A stretch of 64,000 nucleotides of DNA from Calycina herbarum (Eukaryota; Ascomycota; Leotiomycetes; Helotiales; Pezizellaceae). Positions 11,732 to 23,971 of this stretch are shown piece by piece (the stretch's first letter is position 1; every line of letters begins with the position of its first letter). Location of the stretch: contig LLEY01000057.1 of NCBI GenBank assembly GCA_001414485.1, positions 124,001-188,000 on the forward strand, written 5' to 3'. The notes under the pieces were generated by a model that searched no databases, was not told the DNA's origin, and saw only the letters and a program-made list of their open reading frames with translations. A program made the translations under genes and the position numbers.

Positions 11732-12161
11732 CAGACTTGAGCACCGATATTAAAGGTGGCATATCAGGGGGGTATACGAGGATAATCGTATCGGAATAAA
11801 GTGACCCCGATGATACATCGGCTTTCTAACGATAGCAATAAATAACCGATAATCAGCGGTAAATCGTTAATCCAGCCGAGAGCCAATAGAAAGACTTTAT
11901 TAATATAAAGTCACAAGTTTTCTAAGTATATATATTGAATGTAAGTTATAAGAGTAGTATAACTTTGCTTTTTTATATTGATAGAAGAAAGTGAAATTTA
12001 AACAAGTAGTAAATATAAGTTATGTGATAGTTGTTTAGTACTATAATATGTTATCAATTATCGTTACTTTTTTTTAGCGATGATAATCGTATCGGAATAA
12101 GGTAACCTGATGATTTATAACGCGATATTTTCGATAAATATCGTATCGGTGCCCAAGTCTG
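11732..12161. mobile_element. hAT-like MITE, 430 bp, 8-bp target duplication
   Basis: The inverted ends read CAGACTTGAGCACCGATA on the left and CAGACTTGGGCACCGATA on the right (reverse complement), with the CAG start and GGGC-like core of hAT elements. The flanking octamers TGGAAAAT (11724-11731) and TTGAAAAT (12162-12169) differ at one base, as expected for an 8-bp duplication. A subterminal GATAATCGTATCGGAATAA block is present in direct orientation at 11781 and 12082. There is no transposase frame, so the element is non-autonomous. Confidence 0.85.
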
Positions 12162-13039
12162 TTGAAAATAAAAATAAAATAAATTGATTTCTTCGTAACT
12201 TTACACATGTATTCCAACTGTCTCAACTCGACAAGACAAATAAAAACCTATGAACAAAAATAACGCGTAGTAGTCGTACTTTTCCTTGTTTCTTTTATTC
12301 ATTTTGATTTGTTTGAATAATTGACGAAGATTCGACGCATCATCATCGTAAGCAAATTCACGCGAGTGGAAGATATCTAGATGGATGACCATAGATGTTG
12401 TCAAAATTCGTTGCTTATCTCTTCTCACTCCCCAAACTGACTCTTGTAAAATTCCGAATACGCTGATCTACCTATCCAAGTAAGAGAAAATCGAGGCGTC
12501 AGTTTACTATTTCTTGATATAATATGGAAGAGGGCCAAAATTCGCAGAAAAAAACAAATTTTCATACCATTTCAAACTCTAAAACATAGATCCCAGTTAC
12601 TATACTCCCTAAGGTTGTTCTTTTCATCCCCGCCTACAAAAGGAGAGTAGCTCGAGGAAATTCGTCATAGTTTCAAATCTGAGAAATTTCAGTTTGGAAT
12701 TTCCATTGGACAATATAACTGTTCCAAGAAGAAACAATGAATCATGAGGTAGGATTTGAGAATGCGATCAGGTTGATGCCACTGCCGGTGGAAGCTTGGT
12801 TGCGCGAGGTGGAGGTGTGATGATCAGCCATCTTCTCGTTTAAATGAGATCCCAGAAATCAAAAACACACGGGGAAGAGAGCAGTATGATATGATATGAT
12901 ATGACCTCAGAAGGCACACTTATATATTCATGTCCACCATCTATCCACACATTACCAAAGGAAAGAGAAAAAACGCCCAGTAATGCAACACAGAAAGCTT
13001 TTCAAATACCCCTCCCCAAACAGCCCAAGGAAACAAAAC
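12162..13039. other. Intergenic, no gene recognised
   Basis: It contains a short ATATG repeat (ATGATATGATATGATATGAC, about 12885-12905) and no supported coding sequence. It lies 3' of UTP4 and likely includes its 3' UTR. Confidence 0.5.
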
Positions 13040-15856
13040 TCAAAGCCCACTAACACCCCCCTTCTCCCACTCCTGATCACCATAATACCTAGGTGCCAAC
13101 GCAACCTCCCAAAGAGGTCTCTCCACAATCGCAACCTCCAAACTCCCCTTCCCCTTCATAATCCCCTCCCCCTCCTCCTCTCCAAGCGCCACAATCCCCA
13201 AAATAGGTCTATACTTAAAAGTATGCCACATCGAATTCCTATGCTCATTCCTCTCCTGACCAACCATACTCTCCCGTCTCAATCTCTCCAAAGCCGAAGG
13301 ATTCAATTCATGCTCATCAACATCCATCTTATCATCAAAAGGCGAGACAAAAACAGCTTGTTCTTCCTCAACCTCTTCATGGATAAGACGTCGCATTTTA
13401 CGCGAAATACCGGTGCCTAGTTGCGTATCTGGGATGGCGCTACCGGCTCCTGATTCTTTTCCGTGTTTGCGTTTTCGCTTGTTGATTGGTTTACTTACGG
13501 CTCCTCCGTCTTCTGAGGAGTTTCCTGCTTTGGAGGAGTCAGGGAGTGGGAGATCGTAGTTTAGGTCTATCATCCACACCCACGAAGCTCCGTAAATCCA
13601 AGCTCGGGAACGCTCACTGTTGACATTCCAGAGACAACCTTTTGCCAGATCTTTAAGATTTCGGAAGTCTTCCGGCAACATTGAGGTGGGATTTCGGCGG
13701 GACCAAGGGGTAAGTGATCCTGCAAGGACGTGGAATTCAAAGATAGCATTTTCGGCGGTGAAGATGAGGAGGCGATCTTCGGTTACGGTGGGTGTAGGCA
13801 CGGTGTTGGAGATAGGATGCGGGGTATTGCGTGTTGGATGTGGTGTGAGGCCATTTGTAGGCTGTTTTTGTGAGGTGGCGGGTCTGAAGGAGAGGATGGT
13901 TGGAGGTGAGGGGAGGTGGGGGAGGAGAGTGGCGGATGGATTGCGTGTCCATTGCTGACCATAAATCAAAACTTTTGTCTTCGTCGACTCAAAATCGCTG
14001 TCACTATCTGATTCCGAATCTGAAGATTCAGATGACGCGGCATCTTCAAAGACAGGACTTGCCAAGGTGAGGTCTTCGTCGCCAGCTAGAATAAATGTGT
14101 CAATGTAACCAGAGAGGTCGCTGACTGCTAATATCCTGTCATCAGATGAAAAGGCTATTTGAGTGATAGTTCTGTCGTAGCTGCCAAGGCCTCCAAGAAG
14201 AACGAGTTTCGCAACTTGTCTATCGATGCGGCGTAGTTTTGAGATTTGAGAGTGGATGGTGGTAGATGACGCGGACGTGTTGCCTGATATAATTCGTGCC
14301 ACAGTAATCTTACTATCGGACCGGATGATGCAAAGCCATTTTCCGTTGGGTGAGAATTGAATCATTCGTGCCCCAGTAGAAAATGCTAGAGGAACCGTGA
14401 TCTGGGAAACTTTCAACCCTTCCCCCTCTTCTAGCGTCCGTGTGCGAAGGTGGAACATTTTGATTCCTTCGGTAGTGGCAACAGCAAGTAAGCTACCATC
14501 TCCACTCAAAGATGCAGATGTGATATTTGACTCTCCTTGGATAAAAACTCTGGCCACCAATTTTCGATCTCGTGCTACCTGATCATCTTCAAGTTCTGGA
14601 TTTTCGACTGGATTCGTGAATTTGCCAAGACGCCATATCTTGATTTCTCTTTCCCACCAGCTCATCAACAATCTCATTTTGGTTGAGCTTTGAAGAATTG
14701 GCTCTTGTGGAAGGAAAGGTAAAGCCCGTTGGTTTTCAAATCCAATCTTGCTGAGAGGCAAAACCAGCGGGGACGCGTCCGGACCTATAAAAGTTAGAAT
14801 GATGGTTTGTCATAGAGATTTTTCAAAATTACCCCCAGAAACAACGACGCTCATGCTGTTGCTTTCAAAAGTAGCCATAGCCTTAACATCATGCTTATGA
14901 TATCTTCTATGCCATGCCGCCGTCCACCGTGGCTTTCCATTCCCAACTTGTCTGTATACCACTGTCCTTCTATCCATACCACCAGAGAGAATTGTCGATC
15001 CATCGGCGCTTGTCGCTAAGCTGAGAATATCTTGTCTATGGCTCTTGATTCTCTGCTTCAAGGTGTATAGCTCTCCGTTCCAAATTCTCAATTCTCCAGT
15101 CGAGTCTCCAGATACAATTGTTCCATCATTGAGCACCTTGACTGACCAAACTAAAATCTCTTTTGGTCCTCCTGCTGGTCCAGCGCCCAACGACATACTT
15201 CTCAACAATGCGCCGCTTCGAACATCGAATATGCGAATTGTGCTATCCGAACAGCCAGCAACAACAATATTTCGATTCTTAAATGCGACGCTCATGATCT
15301 TGGCTTTCTTTGAGGATGGTCGAATGAGAACTTTCTGCAGCTGGAGGTCGTCGTCTTTTGTCGAGTAAACTACCAGAGCTCCGTCTGAGCAACCCGCAAT
15401 AAGATGTTGGCCTTGCCATTGTCCAGCAATTTTGTCTTCCTTTCCTTTTTCTGGCACAAGTGGAGGCTGCGCAGCTAGACACCAAATCTCTCCATGATTC
15501 CCACTTGCATGTCGTAGTGGCACACCCTTTTCCAAATCCCATTCCGTGACCGTTGTAGTATAACCAATGCTGAAAAGTCTCGATTTCCCAATTATTGTAC
15601 TGCCTTGAACCTCCTCATTTGGGTCTTGAGTCCAGACCAGTCCGTCAATACTGCGATCCTTTCCGCCCCGAATTGTGGTTTCCTGCAGCCATGATCCGTT
15701 CAACGGGTTCCAGATTTCGATATCGCCGTTCGCGCGTCCTACAGCAAGCCTTGGGGGAGCTGTTTTCTGTTTTTCGGTGATGCGCGATTGAGAAAATGCG
15801 AGGGCATTGATCGTCGAGGGAGGGTAGTGAACGAATCGACAACGGTGGATATCCAT
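13040..15856 (-). CDS. utp4: U3 snoRNA-associated protein UTP4 (cirhin), WD40 protein of the SSU processome
   Basis: The predicted protein has 922 aa. UTP4 belongs to the t-UTP/UtpA complex that binds the nascent pre-rRNA and starts 40S assembly in the nucleolus. The N-terminus 'MDIHRCRFVHYPPS' is the family's typical start, so I chose the ATG at 15856 over an in-frame ATG at 16003. WD-type segments are visible through the first 340 residues, for example 'LAVGRANGDIEIWNP', 'LIAGCSDGALVVY' and 'GEIWCLAA', and again after the intron. A Ser/Asp/Glu-rich acidic patch (SSESSDSESDSDSD) sits in the second half, as in several nucleolar factors. There is one 48-nt intron (14785-14832), and the junction restores 'SVVVSGGPDAS' in frame. 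The C-terminus is basic and then acidic. The gene appears intact. Confidence 0.93.
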
Positions 15857-16479
15857 GGCGTCGTTGAGGTTGGTCGGTTCTGGAAGCTCGAGATGCAGAC
15901 AAAAAATAACTTTTTTGCAGATAAGATCCCCCAAGTTTCGGTGAGGGGTGCCGGTCCGATGTGATTCCGAGCTTCCATCCGATAGCATTCCGCTGCCTGC
16001 CAAGGAGCTTCACCCAACACCAACCTCCTCATCCATCCAACACGAGAGAGAGGGCATTTTGGAACTTATGAAGGCCCGTACTTGACGTCCCGATAAGTGT
16101 AATTGAAACCAGCGTTACTGCTGCATGTCTCTTCTTTAATCGCGACGTACTTCGCGCGTTGATTTCACAAGTCTCTTGGATTGAATCAGACCTCCGCCAA
16201 TTGTGGTAATGAATTCCAAAACATCTGAAGTTACCATTTTCCAACCGTCGCCGGATAATGCCTACACCCTTGATTCCTGTTCGTTGTGGGTCTTGATGGA
16301 TCTTGCTCTTACTCTCAAAATCATCGGACGAGTACTAGAAAACCCCACTAGTGCTAACTACATGAAGGGCGCAGACATTTGATATATGTTCCCAGTCTCT
16401 TTTTCCGTTATCCTTCCATTCATCCTTTCGATTAACCTCTCACAACATAAACACTACTCATAATCACACACAGTAAGCC
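15857..16479. other. Divergent promoter region between UTP4 (minus) and the dehydrogenase (plus)
   Basis: No further gene is seen. Both flanking genes are transcribed away from this stretch, so it must hold both promoters. A CT-rich run near 16390-16450 precedes the plus-strand start. Confidence 0.6.
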
Positions 16480-17705
16480 ATGACTGCAGCAGAGTCACCA
16501 AAGTTGGGATGGATAGGTGCGTCTCCCTTAATTATAAGTGGGATGTGAAACATAAGGCTAACATTCTATCAGGGCTCGGTTCCATGGGCCTTGGTATGGC
16601 AAAGAAACTTCAAAAACATCTCAAATCAAGTAGCCTTCCTTCGTTATGCTTCACAAACAGAACTATGTCGCGGGGAAAGAGTCTTGAAGAACTGGGAGGA
16701 CAACCGTTGCCCACGATCGCTGAGGTTGTCCAGAAATCTGATATCATTTTCTCTTCGGTATGTGTGTCAAAATACGAGAGAGTAGTAGAGCGAAACTGAT
16801 TTAGATATTTTAGCTCAGTGACGATCCGGTGTTAGAGTTAGTCGTAAAGGAAATTTTGGCCAGCGGAAGTATCAGCAGGAAGATTATTGTCGATACATCG
16901 ACCGTGCACCCAGATACAACAATCAAAGTGTCAAAAGCTCTCTCAGAAGCGGGAGCCATCTTCGTTGCAGGTATGTTCATAGCCTAGAATAACGAGTTTC
17001 ATGAAAATTAACAGAAAATAGCGCCCGTCTTCGGTGCTTCACCAGTTGCAGAAGCCGGACAAGTCCTTTTCATTATTGCAGGACCAAAAACTGCCACCGA
17101 TGCCATAGCTCCATTCATTAAAGGCGTAATGGGTCGTGGATCCATCGAATTAGGAGAAGACGTCTCGAAAGCAAGCTTGATGAAAACCTCTGGGTAAGTG
17201 TCAAGACTTTCTACGGACGGTAACTCACTGACTTGGTTAGCAATTTTATCACAGCAGCAATGATGGAAATTATTTCCGAAGCACATGTCTTTGCTGAAAA
17301 ATCGGGTCTCGGAAGTGAAGCACTAGAAGCATTAATTCAAGAAAATTACGGACCTTTGGCATATTCCATGTCGAAGAGATTAACCACAGGTTCTTATGCG
17401 CCTGCTCCAGGTATATATCAGCCTCACTACTTCTCCCATAATTTTCTAACTTTGTCGTAGATCAAAGGCCCATGTCTGATCTCACTCTTGCAATCAAGGA
17501 TGTTGGACATGGTATATCATGTGCTGAGAATGCTGGTACCAGGCTCAAGACTGCGGAAGTTGCTTTAGATCATCTCAAGCAAGCAAAAGAGTATGCCAAT
17601 TCGAAAGGGGGAAGAGCTCTGGATTCTTCGAGTATGTATGGAATTATTAGGAAAGATGCAGGGCTGGATTTTGAGAGTGATGTTGTTAAGAAGAGGGATG
17701 GTTGA
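16480..17705 (+). CDS. NAD(P)-dependent dehydrogenase of the 6PGDH / 3-hydroxyisobutyrate dehydrogenase family
   Basis: The protein has 321 aa in six exons. Introns are 16517-16572, 16758-16813, 16971-17021, 17194-17240 and 17411-17460. All have GT-AG ends and every junction keeps the frame. The Rossmann motif GLGSMGLG is at residues 13-20, split from the start by the first intron. 'DTSTVHPDT' is a substrate-side motif at about 101-109. 'APVFGASPVAEAG' at 127-139 is typical of the fungal branch. Lys181 and Asn185 (SLMKTSGN) take the place of the catalytic Lys and its partner Asn. The second half is the all-helical dimerisation domain. Family members reduce or oxidise beta-hydroxyacids, and the exact substrate cannot be read from sequence. 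An alternative is a GLYR1-like imine or semialdehyde reductase. Confidence 0.9.
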
Positions 17706-17993
17706 AATGCATGTACGTAAAACGATGCTCAAAGCGCAATTCCTTGAAAAGCCCCCCTCCCAAACCTTAAGCTATCAAGAGTCTTACGAATAAACGCCGT
17801 TCTACCCCATTCCTAGCCCCAGCTTCCAAAAAAAATTTTAACAATGCAAACTAGGAAACAAGAAAAGAAACACCGTTGGTCCTCGCTACTCCAGAAAAGA
17901 AAAAAAATCCCCATCAAGATAAAGAACTCCCCTGTTACACCGGAAGAAAAAAGACAAGCGGAAAAACCATCAAGAATAGGAACCCGACAAAAT

Positions 17994-19097
17994 CTACTCG
18001 GAAGAAGTAGTAGTCCAATCAACAACCCTAGTATAAGGCGTATCCCCAGCAACCTTCCCCCCCAAAACAAGAGACTTGACATCCAAATTAAAGCAATTAT
18101 CCTCCACGCCAGGCCCACAAATAGGATAAGTCTTCTTCGAAATCATACAACAGAAAATTCCCTCGACAACATTCACAAAATCAGGACCAACAGATGTCTC
18201 ACTCTCGCAAAGTCGACCAGCAGCATGTTTCTCGCTGTCACTCACGAGTCTGTTAAAATGCGGGCTGTAAGTTGAAGGTGTTGCGTTTGCGGGGTCCATT
18301 TGAAAAAACTAGGATATATTTTGGTGCTGAGACAGGTTGTGGGACGACTGTTCCGTTCTTGGAGTAGCTTTGGCTAGTTGAGATAGTGGAGATCAAATCA
18401 CGGGGATATTCTTGTCTCCTGGCCTTTGGTGTCTAGAAAGTGATAACCCTTGGAATCTTTATCGCGTGTAATTGTAATGGTGGACCGGATTTGCAGAAGT
18501 AATCTATCTTTGCTTGTTGCTCGTCCTTTGGTGGTGGGTCGGTGGAATCAGTTTTGATTTCTGGCCAGTGGAGTTGGAAGCCGGTTTGTGGTTGGTCCCC
18601 GTTACCGTCGATCCAGAGACAGGGAGGCTGGTGCTTTCCGCTGTCGATGTAGATGTTCGAGAAGTACCAGGTAGCACTTACTTGACATTGTTGAGCCCAA
18701 TCGGCTAGCCATGTGTATTTGCTGTCGTCTGGAAAGGTAATTGAGACGTAAGCGATGAAGATGGCATCGTTGTTGGCGAAGAATCAGGCATATGTGGGTT
18801 GTTGTGCATTTTTATCCTTGTGTTTGATGATTATTTCGGAAGCTGTTCCGGGCTTGAGCTTTCCGGGATCAGCAGTGATACCAAAACTCACCTGCTTCGT
18901 TGAAGAGTCGAACATCTGAGATCCCCTCCACTGTCACTGAGTCCCCCTTTGACATCAAGGTCAACGGCAACTCTGACGACAGATGCTGGGTAGCCTGTAC
19001 TGGGGTCTTTGCCCCCAAAGGTGTTTTTGCCAGATTGGAAGATACTAAAGAGACCAGAAACGACTCCGATAATGTTGACGACAGTTACTCCAGCCAT
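17994..19097 (-). pseudogene. Decayed fungal-specific gene (uncharacterised family), about 1.1 kb
   Basis: Reading the minus strand from ATG 19097 gives 'MAGVTVVNIIGVVSGL', then a body with 'SDVRLFNEAG', 'FFANNDAIFIAYVSITFPDD', 'WYFSNIYIDSG', 'CLWIDGNGDQP' and a C-terminal 'ESETSVGPDFVNVVEGIFC' to 'TRVVDWTTTS'. I recall this pattern as a common uncharacterised ascomycete family. The segments lie in different frames. A one-base shift occurs in the G-run near 18920-18930. An in-frame TGA precedes 'FFANNDAIF' (near 18779-18786). Another shift lies near 18430. No plausible introns remove all three lesions. The last part, 17994-18299, is still an open frame of 101 codons and could be mistaken for a small gene. 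Confidence 0.7.
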
Positions 19098-20171
19098 TGT
19101 GTGTTGTTTGAAAGGTACAACGAGAGAGATTCAGATATATAAACGACAGAGTGGAAGCTCGGAAAGCTCTGTAGGACAAACGAATGTGTGAAAAGAAGAT
19201 ATCGAAGATGTGTCTAAGAAGTGTGTTGCAAAGGAGTGGCTAGAACGATATAAGAAGAAGAAATGTGGAAAGGTGTTGCTGTTGTGGTTCTCATGGTTTG
19301 GATTTTGGTGGCCTTTTATCTTTGCTTCTGGCTCTTGGGAAATCAAGTAAATGAAGGTTATCACAACAAACCTGAAAGCTTGCTCATCTGAGGATTCTAT
19401 TCCTTCAATCAACTCATCAAAAACTGCATTGTAATGACGAATTGGAGCGAGTGTCTCGCATTTCGAGGACGATTCGTATTTCACTAAGCGAGATTAGATG
19501 AGGCTCATCTAGCGCCACCAAGCGTCGTACAAGGCTTGGAGAGCAATGAGAGGCTGGGCTTGTGGCTAGGTATCACCATTCTATAACTTACCAGTGGCTA
19601 AATTTGCAAGATTTGAATGGTGAGAAGCTAAGAAGTCGCAGGCAAATGGATTCACTTGTGTAACCAGCAAACCCAAATCCAATGCGAACATCAAGAGAAT
19701 AGTGTCCAGCTCAGTCCTATCTGATTACTTGGTTTCCAAGATGAGTTTTGGAAGTTAAAAGCAGGTACGAGCTAGATAAAACTAAATAATTCCCCAAAAA
19801 GCCAGAAGGTGGCTCAGTACCAACATGTTTCGCTAAACCTCGGTTGGGGACCCACAATCACCCCGCACCAACAACCTCTCTGGATACTAACAGCAAAGTG
19901 GCATGGCTGGCTAAGCCTCATGATTCTCAGAACGCTATTGTCACTTTGAAATCTTTCACAGCAGGTTGGTTGACTGGCACTCCCCGCACCGCCACATATC
20001 CATGAGTATTTGAGACAGGGCCTTCTACTTTCAACATCTTTCCCAATTCAAACTTTTTTCTATTTTCAGTCTAATCCTCCCACAACACAACTTTGCTACT
20101 TCCACCTTCCGTCAAACGATTCTCAAACACCCCCAATCCTTCAATTCACCAAATACCAAACTAATTTCAAC
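19098..20171. other. Intergenic, no gene recognised
   Basis: A 117-codon minus-strand frame (19131-19484) has no recognisable features. The 150 bases before 20172 are C/A- and CT-rich, consistent with the promoter and 5' UTR of the next gene. Confidence 0.5.
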
Positions 20172-21228
20172 ATGCATCTTCTCAGTGCTTCTCTCACCTT
20201 TGTGCTTTTGAACCTTGGGGCCATTTATGGTCAAGCCCTACCCAAGGAGATTGTCGGTTGCGCTGACATCGGTTGTCCTTTGCAAGATAATCAATCTAGC
20301 TTGGACTGCAAAGTCGTCGACAAATCCTTCTATGCTGTTGGTTTAGCACGAATCCCCACCACCACTCCTGCTCTAAGTGGGTTTTCCTGGAGCCAGGGTG
20401 TCGCTGTTACAAAGGAAGATCCATACAAGAGCCGAACATTCGAAAAGAACTTCTACCTTGGCACACCACCAAATACCAACCTCACTGGCACTGGAGCTTG
20501 CGCTGTTTTCTTCAACAAGGCTCGGGGTGTGAAGTTCCCAGCTAACAACACCGCATCGGCAACTGGACAATGTCGTGATCTTACTGGCATCGATCCTTCC
20601 TGCCTTGACTCTATAACCCTGAAGGCTTTGTCTCTTGACGTGAGTAACTTGACAAGTCAAGGCGCCTGCCACGCCCTCTTCAATGCCTTCAAGGCCAGTT
20701 CTTCCGCTTCATGTGCAAACCTTCCTTGGGATGGCATCACTACTTTGCGTAAGTCAACCTGTACAAATTCTTGCACTAAGGGGCAATGAAACAAACAAAA
20801 TACAGCACTCTCCGGCTCGGTTGCATCTCCACCCATCAACTCAACGGCAAACGCAACCTCAAACTGCTGGCCAATCACTCCCAAGAACTACAACCTGTCA
20901 CCTGTTGATTCCATCTCAGTACTGGTAAGCACTTTCTATCACAATCACGGAGGCAAGTACTGACTTGAGTCAGGGTGACTACAACGCCAGTACCATCGAG
21001 GAGAACCTCTACAGCGTCACTCCAATCCTCACTCTCTTCTACCCCGGAAACGGCACCCTTATCACCAAGCCCGAGGCCCAGTTCACATGCTTGAAGCCCG
21101 TCAATGGACCACCTTCCAACAACCAAACCGCCAATGATGACAAGAAGGGTGCTGCTGCAATGGCTCGCCCGGGGTTTGCAGCTGCTAGCTTGGCTTTGGC
21201 TTTGGGATTTGCTTTCTTTATCATGTAA
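20172..21228 (+). CDS. Secreted, probably GPI-anchored cysteine-containing protein
   Basis: The protein has 316 aa in three exons (20172-20748, 20806-20924, 20974-21228). Both introns are canonical and keep the frame. The start ATG is followed by a classical signal peptide (LLSASLTFVLLNLGAIYGQA). The body has regularly spaced Cys residues (CADIGCP, GTGACAVFF, GQCRDLTGIDPSC, GACHALF, SCANLPW, NCWP), many N-glycosylation sequons, and ends with a hydrophobic tail (FAAASLALALGFAFFIM) behind small residues, as in GPI-anchor signals. It is therefore expected at the plasma membrane or cell wall. I know no function for this family. The 54 codons open upstream of 20172 are CT-rich leader, not coding. 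Confidence 0.85.
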
Positions 21229-22716
21229 ACTAGGTATCGCGTAGATAGCGGTGATCGTTCTAGGGTGTTTTCCTCCTAGCGTCACTCGTGGCTAGTTAGA
21301 GTTTGTCTAGAGTAGATTTTGCTTCTTCACAGTCTTCAAAGATGATTTCAATACATTAATTTGAAAACACTTTTCTCGATGTGACTCTAATACGGTATGA
21401 TCATTCCCAAGCTTACTCTACCGAAAGGAACTTTCGTTCGGTTATTTCCTTCATAATTCTGAAACCCAAAGGGAGTACAAGCCTTGTGTCACTTTTAGCC
21501 TAATCTTAGGCTCGTCCACCGAACTTCTTAGGATTTCTTTTGGGTTGTATTGCGTTGGAGACGTACACTACAATGAACGACTTTCTGTTCTTTCACAGGG
21601 AGGAGTAAGTGTAGAGACGGATAAATAGTGCCAGGATGGGAGGGCAGGGTGATGATAAGACGAAACAAGCGATGATGATGATACGAAACGCGAGCATCTG
21701 AAATTCACGTCTTCTGTGAAAGGGAAAGGTGAGGTCGATTCACTCGGTCACTCCTCAAGTCTAGGGAAGAAAAGAGCAACCTAGAAAATATCTTTTTCGT
21801 ACTCACAAGCCTCATCTACCCTCACAGAGACCCACAGAATACCCACTACCGCACCTAGCCTTCATACCCACAAAATAGCAAATTGCTCTCAATCAATTAT
21901 CAAGTTCTAGTCCGGTTGGCCCAATGGAATCAGAGGGGTTAACTCTAGGAGTGCGGAACTTGGATCTAGGTCTACTAGGCGTGGTAGAAACAGCTGGTTA
22001 ACAGCCCGGGTCAGATTGATGTTACCAAGGATACGATACGGAGCTTAAAAATTAAACGTTCAGTTCGTCTGGTTTATAACCTAAGCCGCCCTTCGGGGTG
22101 TAAGAATTTTTGCTCTTTTTTGGTAGGGTCTGAGTATATTTTTGGGGCTGTTGCACTCAAAAGATGATTGCTGGGAATAGACTACCTAGTGATGCTCTAA
22201 CACTAGCAATAAAGAAAAAGCTTCGCATTAGCAGCGCCTATGCAAAAAACTCCTGTAGCAATGAGCTCTCGAAAATGGGAGATCAACTTATTATTTATGT
22301 AAAGTGACCCCTTGGAACATTGTTTAACAAATTTTGGTGTTAGGGTTATATGTTATTAGTATTACTTGTATTTCAGAGACCTGTTAGTTCCAAAGAAATG
22401 GACACTGGTTCTTTTCCCTTTCCTAACTTTCCCCGATTAAAAAGCGCAATGCTCTGAAGGCGACTGGGTTACGGAAGAGTGCATGAATAGCAACTGCTCA
22501 TTTCTATGGGCGGGTGCTCCCTTTTTTATTTTGTATCAATCAATAATTGGTCTCTAGAAATTGTGGAGCATGTATCACTTCGCGTGCCTAGCCAATCACC
22601 GAGGAGCTCAATTCTCGAATTTCACTAGTAGGTAGCTCCCGCACCTCAGCTGGTACAACAACTAACTGACAACCAACTTATCACGACCAACGTAGTTACA
22701 GCAGCACAGAATCAGC
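21229..22716. other. Intergenic, with a dispersed repeat copy; no gene recognised
   Basis: It holds one copy of a repeat shared with 36284-36409 (listed separately). The remainder is mixed sequence with GTTAAC and CTAG words and no coding signature. The last 100 bases are the HET gene's promoter and leader. Confidence 0.5.
21554..21666 (+). repeat. Dispersed repeat, copy 1
   Basis: It matches 36284-36409 in the same orientation. Both copies share GTTGGAGACGTACA at the left, CTTTCACAGGGAGGAGT in the middle and GTGATGATAAGACGAAAC at the right, with small indels between. Both copies lie downstream of an intact plus-strand gene. Confidence 0.7.
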
Positions 22717-23971
22717 ATGCGGCTTCTCAACACTCATAACCTTGTCCTCGTAGAGTTTTTTGATTCGCAGGTTCCTCCGTACGCCATCCTATCGCATACA
22801 TGGGGAAGTGAAGAAATCTCATTCGCCGAGATGCAGAACCACAACGATGCAACCAGATTAAAAGAAGGGTACCGGAAGATAACCAAATTTTGTGCTTTGA
22901 CAAAAAGACATGGTTTTGAATATGGCTGGGTGGACACATGTTGCATCGATAAGAGGAATAGCGCGGAATTGTCTGAAGCTATCAATTCTATGTATTCCTA
23001 TTATCATGATGCGGCGGAGTGTTTTATCTTTCTCGATGATGTTTGGCCGGTTCATGAGGGTGTGATAGATCATGAAGTCCAGATTGGTTTTATGAGAGCT
23101 AGTCGATGGTTCACTCGAGGCTGGACTACGCAGGTATGATGTGTCATTGGCCCCTATCAAAACAAAGAGTTGATTGCTCACTAAGTCTTAAATCAAGGAG
23201 CTGTTGGCCCCGAAGACGAGAAAATTCTTCGCCAGAGACTGGACTTTAATTGACCAGTGGGAAAATTTGGTCGGTGTAGTTGCCAGTATAACGAACATCG
23301 ACGAGCAAGCTCTCAGAGACAGAGATACAATTTCGAACTTCTGCATTGCCCAACGAATGTACTGGGCTTCAAAGCGAGAGACAACCCGTAGCGAGGACAT
23401 GGCTTATAGCTTGATGGGAATCTTTAACGTCAACATGCCTGTCATATATGGCGAAGGTGCAAGCAAAGCTTTCAAACGATTGCAAAATGAAATCCTGCAA
23501 ACTTCTTTCGACCAAAGCATTTTTGCCTGGCGTGGGAACTATGAAAGTAGTGGATTCCTCGCGAGGTCACCAGCTGATTTTCGCGATACGCCGGAACTGG
23601 GACTCTGGCACCCCTCAAATCTGTCACCATATGTCATGACGAATGTTGGACTATCACTTAGGTTGACAAATATCCAGAAGAAAGAGCTTGGGGAAAGGGC
23701 TTTCCTTGCCGCACTGCAGTGCGACGTCAAGGATGGGGAAGTCTGGAAGATTTTGATGATTTATCTGGAGCCTGTTGGAGACGGGGACGCGAACTTCTTC
23801 GTGAACGAGAAATCCTGCAAGGCCTATCGTCGGGTCCGATGTCATGAATGGATGCCTATCTACGGCAAGGAATTGGAAGGTTGGCCTTACGAAAATGTGC
23901 TTGTGTTGGAAGATGAACATTTCAAGCTTTTTCAACGTTCGATTGAGGATAACAAGAAGAGATGGGAATGA
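22717..23971 (+). CDS. HET-domain (heterokaryon incompatibility) protein
   Basis: The protein has 396 aa in two exons, with a 64-nt intron at 23134-23197 (GTATGA...TCAAG). The HET domain occupies roughly residues 20-150. 'YAILSHTWG' is the first signature. 'GWVDTCCIDKRNSAELSEAINSMYSYY' (read as two adjacent blocks) is the second. 'RASRWFTRGWTTQELLAP' spans the intron and is the third. 'RSEDMAYSLMGIFNVNMPVIYGEG' near residue 230 is also family-typical. HET proteins trigger cell death on non-self recognition and contain a TIR-like fold. The protein ends soon after 'LVLEDEHFKLF'. In-frame-looking sequence continues behind the stop (23972-24300), so the C-terminus may be truncated. Confidence 0.9.

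Noticed and set aside
17844..18275. 143-codon plus-strand open frame
   Set aside because: Antisense shadow of the decayed minus-strand gene's C-terminal part; Lys/Asn/Arg-rich without motif.
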